From positions 231,981 through 295,980 of the forward strand of contig NZ_LMNG01000029.1 in the NCBI RefSeq assembly GCF_001423295.1: a DNA stretch of 64,000 nucleotides. Direction: 5' to 3'. Below are positions 9,554-17,695 of this stretch, in pieces (position 1 is the first letter of the stretch; the number at the start of each line of letters is the position of its first letter). The stretch is from Methylobacterium sp. Leaf112. GTDB taxonomy: Bacteria; Pseudomonadota; Alphaproteobacteria; Rhizobiales; Beijerinckiaceae. Both the position numbers and the translations under genes were made by a program. The notes under the pieces are model-generated. The model saw only the letters and a list, made by a program, of their open reading frames with translations. It made no database searches and was not told the DNA's origin.

Positions 9554-9787
9554 ATGACCCGTACGATCGCTGCCGTCGCCCTCGCCGCCTCCGCCCTCGT
9601 CGGCATGACGGGCCTCTCGCAGGCCCAGGGCCTCCGCGCTCCGCAGGTCCGCTTCATCACCAGCCCATCCGCACCGATCTACGGCGACGCCGATGGCGCC
9701 AACGCCAAGAACCCGGCACTCCCGGCCTACGCCCGTGGCCGCGGCCAGGAGACCGGCGGCCCGGCGCGGGAACTGATCGGTCGCTGA
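9554..9787 (+). CDS. Small secreted protein of unknown function
   Basis: 77 residues from ATG 9554, preceded by AGAAGGA at good spacing. A clean signal peptide (MTRTIAAVALAASALVGMTGLSQAQG) precedes a short mature chain of about 50 residues rich in Gly, Ala and Arg, without Cys. No family is recognised. A hairpin follows at 9801-9824 and a second tiny gene starts at 9866, so the two may be co-transcribed in the sulfite region. Confidence 0.7.
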   Translation: MTRTIAAVALAASALVGMTGLSQAQGLRAPQVRFITSPSAPIYGDADGANAKNPALPAYARGRGQETGGPARELIGR

Positions 9788-9800
9788 CAGCGCCCCCTTG

Positions 9801-9824
9801 GCCGCCGGGCATCCGTCCGGCGGC
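9801..9824 (+). terminator. GC-rich hairpin after small secreted protein gene
   Basis: Perfect 8-bp stem GCCGCCGG / CCGGCGGC with an 8-base loop, 14 bases after the stop. No T-run follows, so it may attenuate or protect RNA rather than fully terminate. Confidence 0.45.
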
Positions 9825-9865
9825 ACGTGAAGCCTTCGAACACCCGAATGACAGGGAGATCCATC

Positions 9866-10000
9866 ATGACCCGACCCACCTTCGAGACCACTGACGAGGC
9901 CCGGCAGGGCGAGACCAGCGGTCATATGCGCTGGGTCCTGTTCTGGACGGTCGCCCTGACTGTCGCCGCCGTCGGCACCGCCTGGCTGACGATCATCTGA
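9866..10000 (+). CDS. 44-residue single-pass membrane protein
   Basis: ATG 9866 has AGGGAGAT 8 bases upstream, a strong ribosome site for such a short frame. The product is MTRPTFETTDEARQGETSGH followed by one hydrophobic helix (WVLFWTVALTVAAVGTAWLTII) that ends the protein. This is the pattern of a small inner-membrane protein with an acidic cytoplasmic N-terminus. Family and role are unknown; its place before sulfite dehydrogenase suggests an accessory part of that respiratory system, which is inference. Confidence 0.65.
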   Translation: MTRPTFETTDEARQGETSGHMRWVLFWTVALTVAAVGTAWLTII

Positions 10001-10018
10001 TCCGGCCGCCCGCCATTG

Positions 10019-10060
10019 ATCGGAGATCGGAAATCTTCGGATGATCGCAATCGGAGATCG
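10019..10060. promoter_or_regulatory. Direct repeat ATCGGAGATCG, possible operator before sorAB
   Basis: ATCGGAGATCG occurs at 10019-10029 and again at 10050-10060, a 31-bp (three helical turn) spacing, in the leader upstream of the sulfite dehydrogenase gene. Such phased repeats fit a dimeric regulator such as the LysR protein at 14558-15448, but binding is not shown. Confidence 0.3.
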
Positions 10061-10278
10061 TTCAGATCTCTAACGATCATTGGGTGGAATAATCATCTCG
10101 CTGTAGCATCTCGTTCACGGAGAGGACGCCTCTTTGCCGGGATGACATGGATCGACGACCCGAGTTTCCGGCGGCGAGACCGAACCGTCCCGACCGACGC
10201 CAATGCCGTCCGCCGACGGCGACACCGAGATCCAGCGACCGGCCGACGCGGCCCAACAAACGATTCCAGGGAGACATC

Positions 10279-11502
10279 ATGCGCCATCTGCACGAACCGT
10301 TGAACCGCCGCCTCGTCCTGGGTGGCCTAGGGGTCGGCAGCCTCGCCGCCGCCATGCCGGCCTGGGCCGCGGGCTCGGTGAAGCTTCCGCTGCCCGGCGG
10401 CCCGGACGAGCGGGCGCTGACCACCGCCTTTCCGGGCAAGGCCGAGATGATCCTTCAACGCACCCATCCGCCGCTGCTGGAGACGCCGTTCTCGGTGTTC
10501 GACGAGGGCGTGTTCACCCCTAACGACCGCTTCTACGTCCGTTGGCACTGGGCCTCGATCCCGACCGAAGTCGATGCCGGCACCTTCCGTCTTAAGGTCC
10601 ACGGCCACGTCGATAAGGAACTCTCGCTCTCGCTCGACGCCATCGCCGGCCTGCCGCGCTTCGAGATCGCCGCGGTGAACCAGTGCTCGGGCAATTCACG
10701 CGGGCTGTTCGAGCCGCGGGTGCCCGGCGCGCAATGGGCCAACGGCTCGATGGGCAACGCCCGCTGGACCGGGGTACGCCTCAAGGACGTGCTCGAACGC
10801 GCTGGGGTGAAGTCCGGCGCCGTGCAGGTGCGCTTCAACGGCCTCGACGAGCCCGTGGTCGACGACGCGCCGGACTTCAAGAAGTCGCTCGATCTCGACC
10901 ACGCCAACAATGGTGAGGTGATGATCGCCTACGCGATGAACGGCGAGCAGCTCCCGCTGCTCAACGGTTTCCCGCTCCGCCTCGTGGTGCCGGGCTGGTA
11001 TTCGACCTACTGGGTCAAGATGCTGTCCGACATCGAGGTGCTGGACAAGCCCGACGACGGGTACTGGATGAAGACCGCCTACCGCATCCCGGACGTGCCG
11101 GGCGCCAACATCAAGCCCGGCCAGACCGGCTTCAAGACGGTGCCGATCAACAGGATGGTGCCGCGCTCCTTCGTCACCAACCTGACCGACGGCGCCAAGG
11201 TGGCGGCCGGAACGCCGGTGGCCCTTCGCGGCATCGCTTTCGGCGGCGATTGCGGGGTAAAGGCGGTCGACTTCTCCGGAGACGGCGGGGCGACGTGGTT
11301 TCCGGCGCAACTCGGCGCGGACGAGGGCCCCTACAGCTTCCGCCGCTTCGACGGCAGCCTGCCGGCGCTGGCCGCCGGCACCCATGCGGTTAAGGTCCGC
11401 TGCACCAATACCAACGGCGTCGCCCAGGGCATGGACCAGGTCTGGAACGCCAACGGCTTCATGCAGAACGGCATAGAGACCGTGTCCTTCCAGGCCGCTT
11501 GA
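10279..11502 (+). CDS. sorA: Sulfite dehydrogenase molybdopterin subunit (SorA-like), Tat-exported
   Basis: 407 residues from ATG 10279 (AGGGAGA upstream). A twin-arginine leader (NRRLVLGGLGVGSLAAAMPAWA) predicts folding with molybdenum cofactor before export. The sulfite oxidase fold follows: Moco domain with the Mo-binding Cys136 in NQCSGNSRG, and the C-terminal Ig-like dimerisation domain (VALRGIAFGGDCGVKAVDFSGDGG). No haem domain is fused; the electron acceptor is the cytochrome c encoded 11 bases downstream. It should oxidise sulfite to sulfate in the periplasm. SoxC is a close relative, but no other sox genes are present, favouring SorA. Confidence 0.9.
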   Translation: MRHLHEPLNRRLVLGGLGVGSLAAAMPAWAAGSVKLPLPGGPDERALTTAFPGKAEMILQRTHPPLLETPFSVFDEGVFTPNDRFYVRWHWASIPTEVDAGTFRLKVHGHVDKELSLSLDAIAGLPRFEIAAVNQCSGNSRGLFEPRVPGAQWANGSMGNARWTGVRLKDVLERAGVKSGAVQVRFNGLDEPVVDDAPDFKKSLDLDHANNGEVMIAYAMNGEQLPLLNGFPLRLVVPGWYSTYWVKMLSDIEVLDKPDDGYWMKTAYRIPDVPGANIKPGQTGFKTVPINRMVPRSFVTNLTDGAKVAAGTPVALRGIAFGGDCGVKAVDFSGDGGATWFPAQLGADEGPYSFRRFDGSLPALAAGTHAVKVRCTNTNGVAQGMDQVWNANGFMQNGIETVSFQAA

Positions 11503-11513
11503 GGAGACCAGCC

Positions 11514-11852
11514 ATGAACCCGATCCGCCCTGCGGCCCTCATCGCCGCGCTCGCCTTGTCTCCTCTGGTGGCGCTCGCCGCCCCGGCCCCCGAGCCGATG
11601 CGCTTCACCTCGCAATCCATTGCGATGCCGACCTCCGACCGGATCTTCCCCGACGGGCCGGGGGCCGAGGCCGTCAACAACAACTGCCTTGCCTGCCACT
11701 CGGCCGGGATGGTGCTGACCCAGCCCAAGCTCACCAAGGCGCAGTGGACCGAGACCGTGAACAAGATGGTTCACGTCTACAAGGCACCGGTCGATCAGGC
11801 CGACGTGCAGACCATCATCGATTACCTCACGGCGTTGAAGCCGACGCCCTGA
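11514..11852 (+). CDS. sorB: Cytochrome c subunit of sulfite dehydrogenase (SorB-like)
   Basis: 112 residues from ATG 11514 with GAGGAGA upstream. Signal peptide ends near ALAAP; one haem site C58-L-A-C61-H62 followed by a short helical domain with Met residues as possible axial ligands. Size and position directly after sorA match the haem subunit that takes electrons from the Mo centre and passes them to the respiratory chain. A strong hairpin follows. Confidence 0.87.
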   Translation: MNPIRPAALIAALALSPLVALAAPAPEPMRFTSQSIAMPTSDRIFPDGPGAEAVNNNCLACHSAGMVLTQPKLTKAQWTETVNKMVHVYKAPVDQADVQTIIDYLTALKPTP

Positions 11853-11859
11853 ACCCCCG

Positions 11860-11901
11860 ATTCCCGAGGCCGCCGCGCTTTTTTCGCCGGCCTCGGGGAA
11901 T
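11860..11901 (+). terminator. Hairpin terminator after sorB
   Basis: ATTCCCGAGGCCG pairs with CGGCCTCGGGGAAT (one bulged G) around a T-rich loop, starting 8 bases past the stop. It probably ends the sorAB transcript. Confidence 0.55.
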
Positions 11902-12037
11902 AGACCGCGCCTTCCGGCGTCTCCTCAGGGCGATGCACGGCCGGCCCGGCCTTGCACGACGGATTTCCGATTTCGAACCAGCCCTCACGGCAGGCCCCGG
12001 CCGCCGAACGAGCGCGCATGCCCGAGAGACACGCTTC

Positions 12038-13021
12038 ATGACCCATATCCGCACCAGCCTGCGCGCCCTCGTCGCCGGAGCCGCCTTGCTCCTCGCCCAG
12101 GGCCAGCCCGGGTTCGCCGCCGGTTTCGACGGGGCGATCAAGAACAACGCGCTGGCGCTGAACGCCGCCGGTACGGTCGCCGCTGTGTCGAACAGCGAAG
12201 AGAGCGCCGTCATCGTCTACGACGTCGCCAAGGGCACGGTGCTGCGCCGCCTCGACGGCTTCGTGACCCCGCGCAACATCGTGTTCGCGCCGGACGGCGC
12301 CCGCTTCTACGTCTCCGACAGCGGCACCGGCCGGATCACGGTCTACGAGACCGCCACCGGCAAGGAAGCCGGCGTTCTCGCCGCGGGCCCCGGCGCGTTC
12401 GGCACGGTGCTCTCGGCCGACGGGACCAAGCTCTACGTCAATAACGAGGCCGCGAGCACGCTGACCGTGTTCGACACCAGGACCATGCTCGCCGAGGCTG
12501 TGATCCCCGGCTTCGCGCAGCCGCGCCAGGGCGTGAAGTTGTCGCCGGACGGCAAGACCGTGTTCGTGACGAACTTCCTCGGCGACAAGATCACGTTGGT
12601 CGATACCGCCACCAACAAGATCACCGGCGAGATCGCCGGGTTCGACAAGCTGCGCGCCATCTCGATCACCAAGGACGGTAAGACGCTGTTTGCCGCCAAC
12701 AGCGGCCGCAACACGATCGGCGTGGTCGATGTCGCCGCCCGTAAGGTCACGTCCGAGGTGGCGGTGGGCAAGGACCCCTACGGCGCCGCGCTGACCCCGG
12801 ACGGGCGCTTCGTCTATTCGGGCAATCTCAAGGACAACTCCTTGTCGGTGATCGACACCGGCACCCTCAAGGTCGTCGCCACGGTGACCGGCCTGAACGA
12901 GCCGCGCCAGGCGATCGCGTTCTCGGCCGACAACGCCCACGCCTACGTCCTCAACCGCGACCTTAGCGTCGCCGTGGTGGACCGGGCGAAGAACGCGGTC
13001 ATCTCGACCATGAAGCCCTGA
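12038..13021 (+). CDS. Secreted YVTN-family beta-propeller protein
   Basis: 327 residues from ATG 12038. Signal peptide (LRALVAGAALLLAQGQPGFA) then seven blades of ~42 residues with the repeating pattern ...SPDGKTVFVTNFLGDKITLVDTATN..., the YVTN propeller. These proteins are periplasmic and often sit beside dehydrogenases and cytochromes without a defined catalytic role; some bind partners or cofactors. It lies between two sulfite-oxidase-fold enzymes, so a support role in that system is plausible but unproven. Hairpin follows. Confidence 0.82.
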   Translation: MTHIRTSLRALVAGAALLLAQGQPGFAAGFDGAIKNNALALNAAGTVAAVSNSEESAVIVYDVAKGTVLRRLDGFVTPRNIVFAPDGARFYVSDSGTGRITVYETATGKEAGVLAAGPGAFGTVLSADGTKLYVNNEAASTLTVFDTRTMLAEAVIPGFAQPRQGVKLSPDGKTVFVTNFLGDKITLVDTATNKITGEIAGFDKLRAISITKDGKTLFAANSGRNTIGVVDVAARKVTSEVAVGKDPYGAALTPDGRFVYSGNLKDNSLSVIDTGTLKVVATVTGLNEPRQAIAFSADNAHAYVLNRDLSVAVVDRAKNAVISTMKP

Positions 13022-13028
13022 GGCGTCG

Positions 13029-13059
13029 CGCGCCGGGTGCCTTCTCGGCTCCCGGCGCG
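13029..13059 (+). terminator. Hairpin terminator after YVTN protein
   Basis: CGCGCCGGG pairs with CCCGGCGCG; the inner GCC/GGC extends the stem across a T-T mismatch, leaving TTCTC as loop. It begins 8 bases after the stop codon. Confidence 0.55.
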
Positions 13060-13100
13060 TTCCCGATGTCGACACGTCACGAACGCAGGACAAAGACCCC

Positions 13101-14186
13101 ATGCTCGGCCTGTTCCAGCGCAAGGACCGCCTCATCGTCCACGGAAAGGCGCCCTACAACGCCGAGCCGCCGCTCGATCGCCTGCGCGCGGCCTTCCTGA
13201 CTGATCAGGCCGACTTCTACGTCCGCAGCCACGGTGACATCCCGGACCTCGACGCCGACAGCTACCGCCTGATCATCGACGGGATGGTCGCGACGTCGCT
13301 CGACCTCTCGCTCGCCGATCTCAAGGAACGCTTCGCGCCCGTCACCGTCACGGCGGTGATGCAATGCGCCGGCAACCGCCGGGCCGACATGCTGGCGGTG
13401 GCGCCGGTCTCCGGCGACCCGTGGGCGCCCGGCGCCATCGGCAACGCGGAATGGACCGGCGTGCGCCTCGCCGAGGTGCTGCGCGCGGCCGGCCTCGACG
13501 CGGGGGGCGCACGTCACGTCGCCTTCGAGAGCCACGACCGGATCGCCCATACGGACACGCGCTTCGGCGCCTCGATCCCGCTCGCCAAGGCTCTCGCCCC
13601 CGAGACGCTGCTCGCCTTCGCGATGAACGGCGAGCTTCTCGCCCCCGAGCACGGTCACCCGCTGCGTGTTGTGGTGCCGGGCTTTGCCGGCATCCGCAGC
13701 CCGAAATGGCTCGCCCGCATCACGGTGCAGGATCACCCCTCCAACAACCCGATGCAGGCCGACGACTACAAGCTGTTTCCGCCCGACGTGACCGCCGAGA
13801 CCGCGGACCCCGCCCACGGCATCACCATCGAGGCGATGCCGCTCAACAGCGCGATCTGCGAGCCCGCCCGCGGCGCGGCGTTGAAGGCCGGCCGGCACGC
13901 GATCCGCGGCTACGCCATCGCCAGTGACCGCGCGGTCGCCCGCGTCGATGTCTCGACGGATGGCGGTCGCAGCTGGGCGCAGGCCCGGATCGACCGCGAC
14001 GCCGACGCACCCTACGCCTGGACGTTCTGGGAGATCGAGCGCGAGCTGACGACCGGCGAGCACGAACTCGCGGTACGGGCCTGGGATTCCGCCGGCCAGA
14101 CCCAGCCTGCGGCGCCGGACGACACCTGGAACTACAAGGGCTACCTCAGCGCCGCCTGGCACCGGGTGCGGGTAACGGTGGCCTGA
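13101..14186 (+). CDS. Cytosolic sulfite-oxidase-family molybdoenzyme
   Basis: 361 residues from ATG 13101. Same fold as the SorA-like protein but no signal peptide, so it should stay in the cytoplasm. Mo-binding Cys89 lies in TAVMQCAGNRR, and the C-terminal Ig-like domain (RVDVSTDGGRSWAQARID) and WNYKGYLSAAWHRV end are typical of eukaryotic-type sulfite oxidase. No haem domain is present; the electron acceptor is unknown (possibly oxygen or a soluble carrier). Having exported and cytosolic forms in one cluster suggests handling of sulfite in both compartments. It converges on the DUF202 gene with 3 bases between stops. Confidence 0.87.
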   Translation: MLGLFQRKDRLIVHGKAPYNAEPPLDRLRAAFLTDQADFYVRSHGDIPDLDADSYRLIIDGMVATSLDLSLADLKERFAPVTVTAVMQCAGNRRADMLAVAPVSGDPWAPGAIGNAEWTGVRLAEVLRAAGLDAGGARHVAFESHDRIAHTDTRFGASIPLAKALAPETLLAFAMNGELLAPEHGHPLRVVVPGFAGIRSPKWLARITVQDHPSNNPMQADDYKLFPPDVTAETADPAHGITIEAMPLNSAICEPARGAALKAGRHAIRGYAIASDRAVARVDVSTDGGRSWAQARIDRDADAPYAWTFWEIERELTTGEHELAVRAWDSAGQTQPAAPDDTWNYKGYLSAAWHRVRVTVA

Positions 14187-14189
14187 CCG

Positions 14190-14561
14190 TCACGCCCAGA
14201 GCAGGGCGGTGGCAGCGAGGCCCGAGATCGCGATGAGCAGGGCCGCAACCCCGACGGTGAGGATGCGCGGCATCATCGGGATCTCGGCATGAGCGAGTCG
14301 CGCCCGGATCGCTCGGTCCCGCCATGCGGCGCCGGCGAACGAGGCGAGCGCACAGGCGATCAGCGTGAGCGACAGCACCTTCAGTGGCCAGACCGCCAGC
14401 ACCTCTCGCAGGAAGCGCTGCGCGGCCAGGCCGACGCCGAGGAAGGCGAGCCCGGTGCGAAGCCACGCCACGAAGGTGCGCTCGGCTGCCAGCACCGTGC
14501 GGTCCTCGGCGAGCCTGACCCGCGGGTCGTCGGGGGGAACGGGTTTCGCGGGCTCGCTCAT
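14190..14561 (-). CDS. DUF202 (YidH-like) small membrane protein
   Basis: 123 residues with three hydrophobic helices and the family N-terminal pattern PRVRLAEDRTVLAAERTFVAWLRTGLAFLGVG. DUF202 proteins are inner-membrane proteins of unknown role. Last gene of a five-gene minus-strand operon, overlapping the LysR stop by 4 bases. Confidence 0.82.
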   Translation of the reverse strand: MSEPAKPVPPDDPRVRLAEDRTVLAAERTFVAWLRTGLAFLGVGLAAQRFLREVLAVWPLKVLSLTLIACALASFAGAAWRDRAIRARLAHAEIPMMPRILTVGVAALLIAISGLAATALLWA

Positions 14562-15448
14562 TCGGCATCCGCCGTTGCGATCAAATCGAGCAGCGCGTCG
14601 GCGGCCCGGCTGCGGTAGCGCTCCTTGTGGCGCAGTACCCGGAACGGCCGGCTCGGCAGGGCGAACGCCGCCCGTACCAGGGTCCCGGCTCGAAGCGCTG
14701 CGGCGACCACGGTCTCGGACAGCACGGCGGCCCCGCCCCCGGCCTCGACGGCGGCGCGGACCGCCTCGTTCGAGGGCAATTCGAGTGTGACTTGGAGTTG
14801 AGCCGCAGCGAGGCCGGCCGCACCCAGCGCCGCCTCAAAGGCCGAGCGGGTTCCCGATCCCCCCTCGCGCAGCACCCAGTCGGCCCCGGCGAGGTCCTTG
14901 GGTTCAAGGGCGGTCGCTCCGGCGAAGGGATGGCCTGGGGCGACCACGAGGACGAGCTGGTCATGAGCAATGGTGGTGCTCGCGAGCGTCGGGTCGTCCA
15001 GCGCCCCCTCGACGAAGCCGAGTTCGGCCTGCCCGGCGCGGACCGCATCGGCAGCGTCGGTGGTGTTGCCCACCGCCAGCCGGATGGCGATCTCAGGGTA
15101 GGCCCGGCGGAAGGCGACAAGGTGGCGCGGCAGCCAGTCGCTGGCGATGGTCTGGCTGGCGTAGAGGGCCAGCGTCCCGCGTCGCATGCCGCTGAGGTCG
15201 GCGAGCACCAGCTCGGCGGCCTCGGCCCGGGCGAGCACCGCGCGGGCCTCGACGAGGAACACGCGTCCCGCCTCGGTCAGCTCGATCCCGCGGCCGACCC
15301 GATGGAACAGCTTGGTCGCGTGTCGTCCCTCGATATTGGCGATCGCCGTGCTGACCGCCGACTGCACGAGGTTCAGCGCCTCGGCAGCCCGGGTTACGTG
15401 CTGCCGCTCGGCCACCGCCACGAAGATGCGGAGTTGGTCGAGGGTCAT
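14558..15448 (-). CDS. LysR-family transcriptional regulator
   Basis: 296 residues. N-terminal winged helix (MTLDQLRIFVAVAERQHVTRAAEALNLVQSAVSTAIANIE) followed by a two-lobed periplasmic-binding-like effector domain. The style is close to the CysB/CbbR/YeiE subgroup (RRGTLALYASQTIASDWLPRHLVAF). It is embedded by 4-base overlaps between an anti-sigma factor and DUF202, and faces the sulfite oxidase genes, so it is a good candidate regulator of the sulfite/YeiH block. Effector unknown. Confidence 0.9.
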   Translation of the reverse strand: MTLDQLRIFVAVAERQHVTRAAEALNLVQSAVSTAIANIEGRHATKLFHRVGRGIELTEAGRVFLVEARAVLARAEAAELVLADLSGMRRGTLALYASQTIASDWLPRHLVAFRRAYPEIAIRLAVGNTTDAADAVRAGQAELGFVEGALDDPTLASTTIAHDQLVLVVAPGHPFAGATALEPKDLAGADWVLREGGSGTRSAFEAALGAAGLAAAQLQVTLELPSNEAVRAAVEAGGGAAVLSETVVAAALRAGTLVRAAFALPSRPFRVLRHKERYRSRAADALLDLIATADAE

Positions 15449-16254
15449 GGTTGCCGCGGCGGAACCGGCAATCCACGGACCTGCGCGTCAACCGCCTGCG
15501 CGACGGTCAAAAGCCGCGCTTCGTCGGTGCGACCGGTGACGACGTAGGACATGCCGCCATCGACCCAGGAGAAGGCGGCGACGTCGCCCTCGCGGGCGAA
15601 GCGGAACACCGTGCGGCCATCCGCATCGCCTACGCGGCTGTAGAGCGTCAGCCGGGTGCCGTGATCGTCATCGTACATCAGCATCGCGGCGGATTCGGAA
15701 CCCGCCGGCAGCAGCCGGCCCCCCATCAGGCGGAAGCCGTAGGCCGTGAGGTCGGGGGTGGTCACCGCCCGGCCGAGGCGCTTCGAGAGCCACGTCACGA
15801 GGTGTGGCTTCTCATCGGCGCGCACCTCCACTGGATGCACCGCCTCGACCACGTAGGTGCGGAAGGCCGCCACCGCGTCGTCGGTCGCCGGCTCGGTTCG
15901 CGCGAGCGTGACCGTGGGTACCTGCCGCGCGGCATGGCCGAACCAGCCGGCGGCACCGCCAACCGCGAGGCAGAGCACGGCCGCAGCCGCGACCGGAAGC
16001 CAGCGCCCGGTTATCGGGCGATGTCGCGAGCGGATGTTGGCCACCCGGAGCCGCGCCGGGATCGCCTCCTCGGCGATCGGCGCGAGGCGGGCACGCAAGC
16101 GCTCGCGCAGGGCGCGATCCGCCGAGACCTCGGCCGCCCGCGCGGGGTTTCCCCTGAGCCATGCCTCGACCAGTGCCTGCCGCTCCGGTTCGAGACGACC
16201 GTCGATCAGGCCGTGCAGGTCGTCCTCGCCGACCGGGCGTGGATCCCCGCTCAT
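15445..16254 (-). CDS. Anti-sigma factor (membrane-anchored)
   Basis: 269 residues. An N-terminal helical anti-sigma region (about 1-75, with DDLHGLIDGRLEPERQALVEAWL as in the RsiW/ChrR-like anti-sigma start) precedes one TM helix (WLPVAAAAVLCLAVGGAAGWFG, ~86-108) and a periplasmic domain. The usual HxxxCxxC zinc motif is not seen. It overlaps the ECF sigma gene by 4 bases, so it should hold that sigma factor at the membrane until a periplasmic signal releases it. Confidence 0.85.
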   Translation of the reverse strand: MSGDPRPVGEDDLHGLIDGRLEPERQALVEAWLRGNPARAAEVSADRALRERLRARLAPIAEEAIPARLRVANIRSRHRPITGRWLPVAAAAVLCLAVGGAAGWFGHAARQVPTVTLARTEPATDDAVAAFRTYVVEAVHPVEVRADEKPHLVTWLSKRLGRAVTTPDLTAYGFRLMGGRLLPAGSESAAMLMYDDDHGTRLTLYSRVGDADGRTVFRFAREGDVAAFSWVDGGMSYVVTGRTDEARLLTVAQAVDAQVRGLPVPPRQP

Positions 16255-16760
16255 TTCACCCTCCTCAACAAGCCGGTTCGGCCCGTTTCCAGAAAACTTC
16301 GCATCCGCTCCCGGGCTCGGCTTAACCGCGACATCACCGTGCCCAGCGGTACTCCGAGCACCTGCGCCGCTTCCGCATAAGACAGATCCTCGACCGCGAC
16401 GAGCAGTAGCACTGAGCGCTGCTCCTCGGGCAGGGCGTCGAGTCCGGTGAGCACGTCGCGTGCCCCCATAACGGCCTCGGGGTCGGCACCCGGATCGGGC
16501 ACCTGCTCCAAAGCCTCAGCGCCGACATCGATGCCGCGCCGGCCCCGGCGTCGAACAGTGCCGAGGAACAGGTTGCGCTCGATCGTGAACAGCCAGGCTC
16601 GCAGGTCGCCGTCGCGGCGACGTCCGGACCAGCCGGACAACGCCCGCTCCAACGTGTCCTGGACGAGGTCATCCGCCGCTTCGCGGTCCCGCAACAGTGC
16701 GACTGCGTAGCGCCGCAACGCTGGGATCTGCGGTTCGATGAGGGCGGCGATCTCGTCCAC
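16251..16760 (-). CDS. ECF-type RNA polymerase sigma factor
   Basis: 169 residues with region 2 (IPALRRYAVALLRDREAADDLVQDTLERAL... LRAWLFTIERNLF) and region 4 (LPEEQRSVLLLVAVEDLSYAEAAQVLGVPLGTVMSRLSRARERM). No extra domains. Directly followed by its anti-sigma factor. It lies 13 bases after the secreted-repeat protein gene, which may be its target or signal protein. Likely controls a stress regulon including its own operon. Confidence 0.92.
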   Translation of the reverse strand: MDEIAALIEPQIPALRRYAVALLRDREAADDLVQDTLERALSGWSGRRRDGDLRAWLFTIERNLFLGTVRRRGRRGIDVGAEALEQVPDPGADPEAVMGARDVLTGLDALPEEQRSVLLLVAVEDLSYAEAAQVLGVPLGTVMSRLSRARERMRSFLETGRTGLLRRVK

Positions 16761-16773
16761 GAGGCTTTACCGA

Positions 16774-17157
16774 TCAGGGCTTGGCGATGTGCCATGCACC
16801 GTTGAGGAATCCGTCGCCGGTGATGTCGCCGGGCTTCGTATCCTTGGCGAAGGTGTAGAGCGGCTTGCCCTTGTAGGCCCACTGCATCGTGCCGTCGTCC
16901 CGCGTCACCATCGTCCAGTCGCCACTAGCAGCCGAGCCGGAGGCGGCCATCAGGGCCGGCCAGTTGGCGGCGCAGGGGCCGTTGCACATCGACTTGCCGC
17001 CCATGTCCTTGTCGAAGGTGTAGAGGGTCATGCTCTTGGCATCGACGAGCGCCGGCCCCTTGGCAGTCTCGGCCGTCATCGCAGGCGCAGCGGCCTGGGC
17101 GGCGGCGGCGGAGAAGGCGAAGGCCGCAAAGGCAGCGCGGATCAGCATGGTGTGCAT
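16774..17157 (-). CDS. Secreted COG4315-type repeat protein (putative lipoprotein-family)
   Basis: 127 residues from ATG 17157 (GGGAGA upstream on the minus strand). Signal peptide ends near AAAQAAAPA; two copies of the secreted repeat follow (LVDAKSMTLYTFDKDMGGKSMCNGPCAANWPAL and AYKGKPLYTFAKDTKPGDITGDGFLNGAWHIA). The paired Cys in CNGPC is conserved in the family. Function is unknown, but such genes often stand with ECF sigma/anti-sigma pairs. First gene of the five-gene minus-strand operon. Confidence 0.85.
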   Translation of the reverse strand: MHTMLIRAAFAAFAFSAAAAQAAAPAMTAETAKGPALVDAKSMTLYTFDKDMGGKSMCNGPCAANWPALMAASGSAASGDWTMVTRDDGTMQWAYKGKPLYTFAKDTKPGDITGDGFLNGAWHIAKP

Positions 17158-17695
17158 GAGTGAGGTCTCCCGCGGTCGACCATGACCGCATCGGGAGAGA
17201 TGCCGAACGGGCGCGTCTATTCCACTGACACACGAAAAAGATTGGTGACGTCAGCGTGACCGCCGACTCGTCCTCAACCACGGCATACGGCCGTCACCCA
17301 GGAGCAGTCAGAGGAATGATGCGGCGGCGTCACCACTCTGAAAGGCGGAGATCCGAGATCATGCCCTCGCACGGCGAGATCGACTGCAACGTCTGCTTTC
17401 GAGAGATACGTTGGCTTGCTCTTACGGCGTAGTTGGGTCGGAAGCGGACGGTATCAAGCGTCAGGTTTCGACCACTAGGCCTCGGGGTCGATATCCGACG
17501 TTTCAGGCCCTCCTCCACAGGGATCTCGGCGTGGATGCGACCATTGCGGGCAACAAAGGTGCGGGTTCTCCTTGGCTCGCCGCTCACCGCGGGGGAACGG
17601 GCGAGGATCCGAACGGGTTCTTCGGCTCTGCCGCATGAGGCGGTGAGTGTCCCGAGCCAGCAACCGTCAAGGGACCGATCCAGGAGTTCGGGCGC
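17158..17695. other. Intergenic, divergent promoter region, no gene seen
   Basis: About 540 bases between the ECF operon and the PAP2 gene. It must contain the promoter of the minus-strand operon. No tRNA, repeat or supported small gene was found; reading frames here have no family-like content. Confidence 0.5.
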
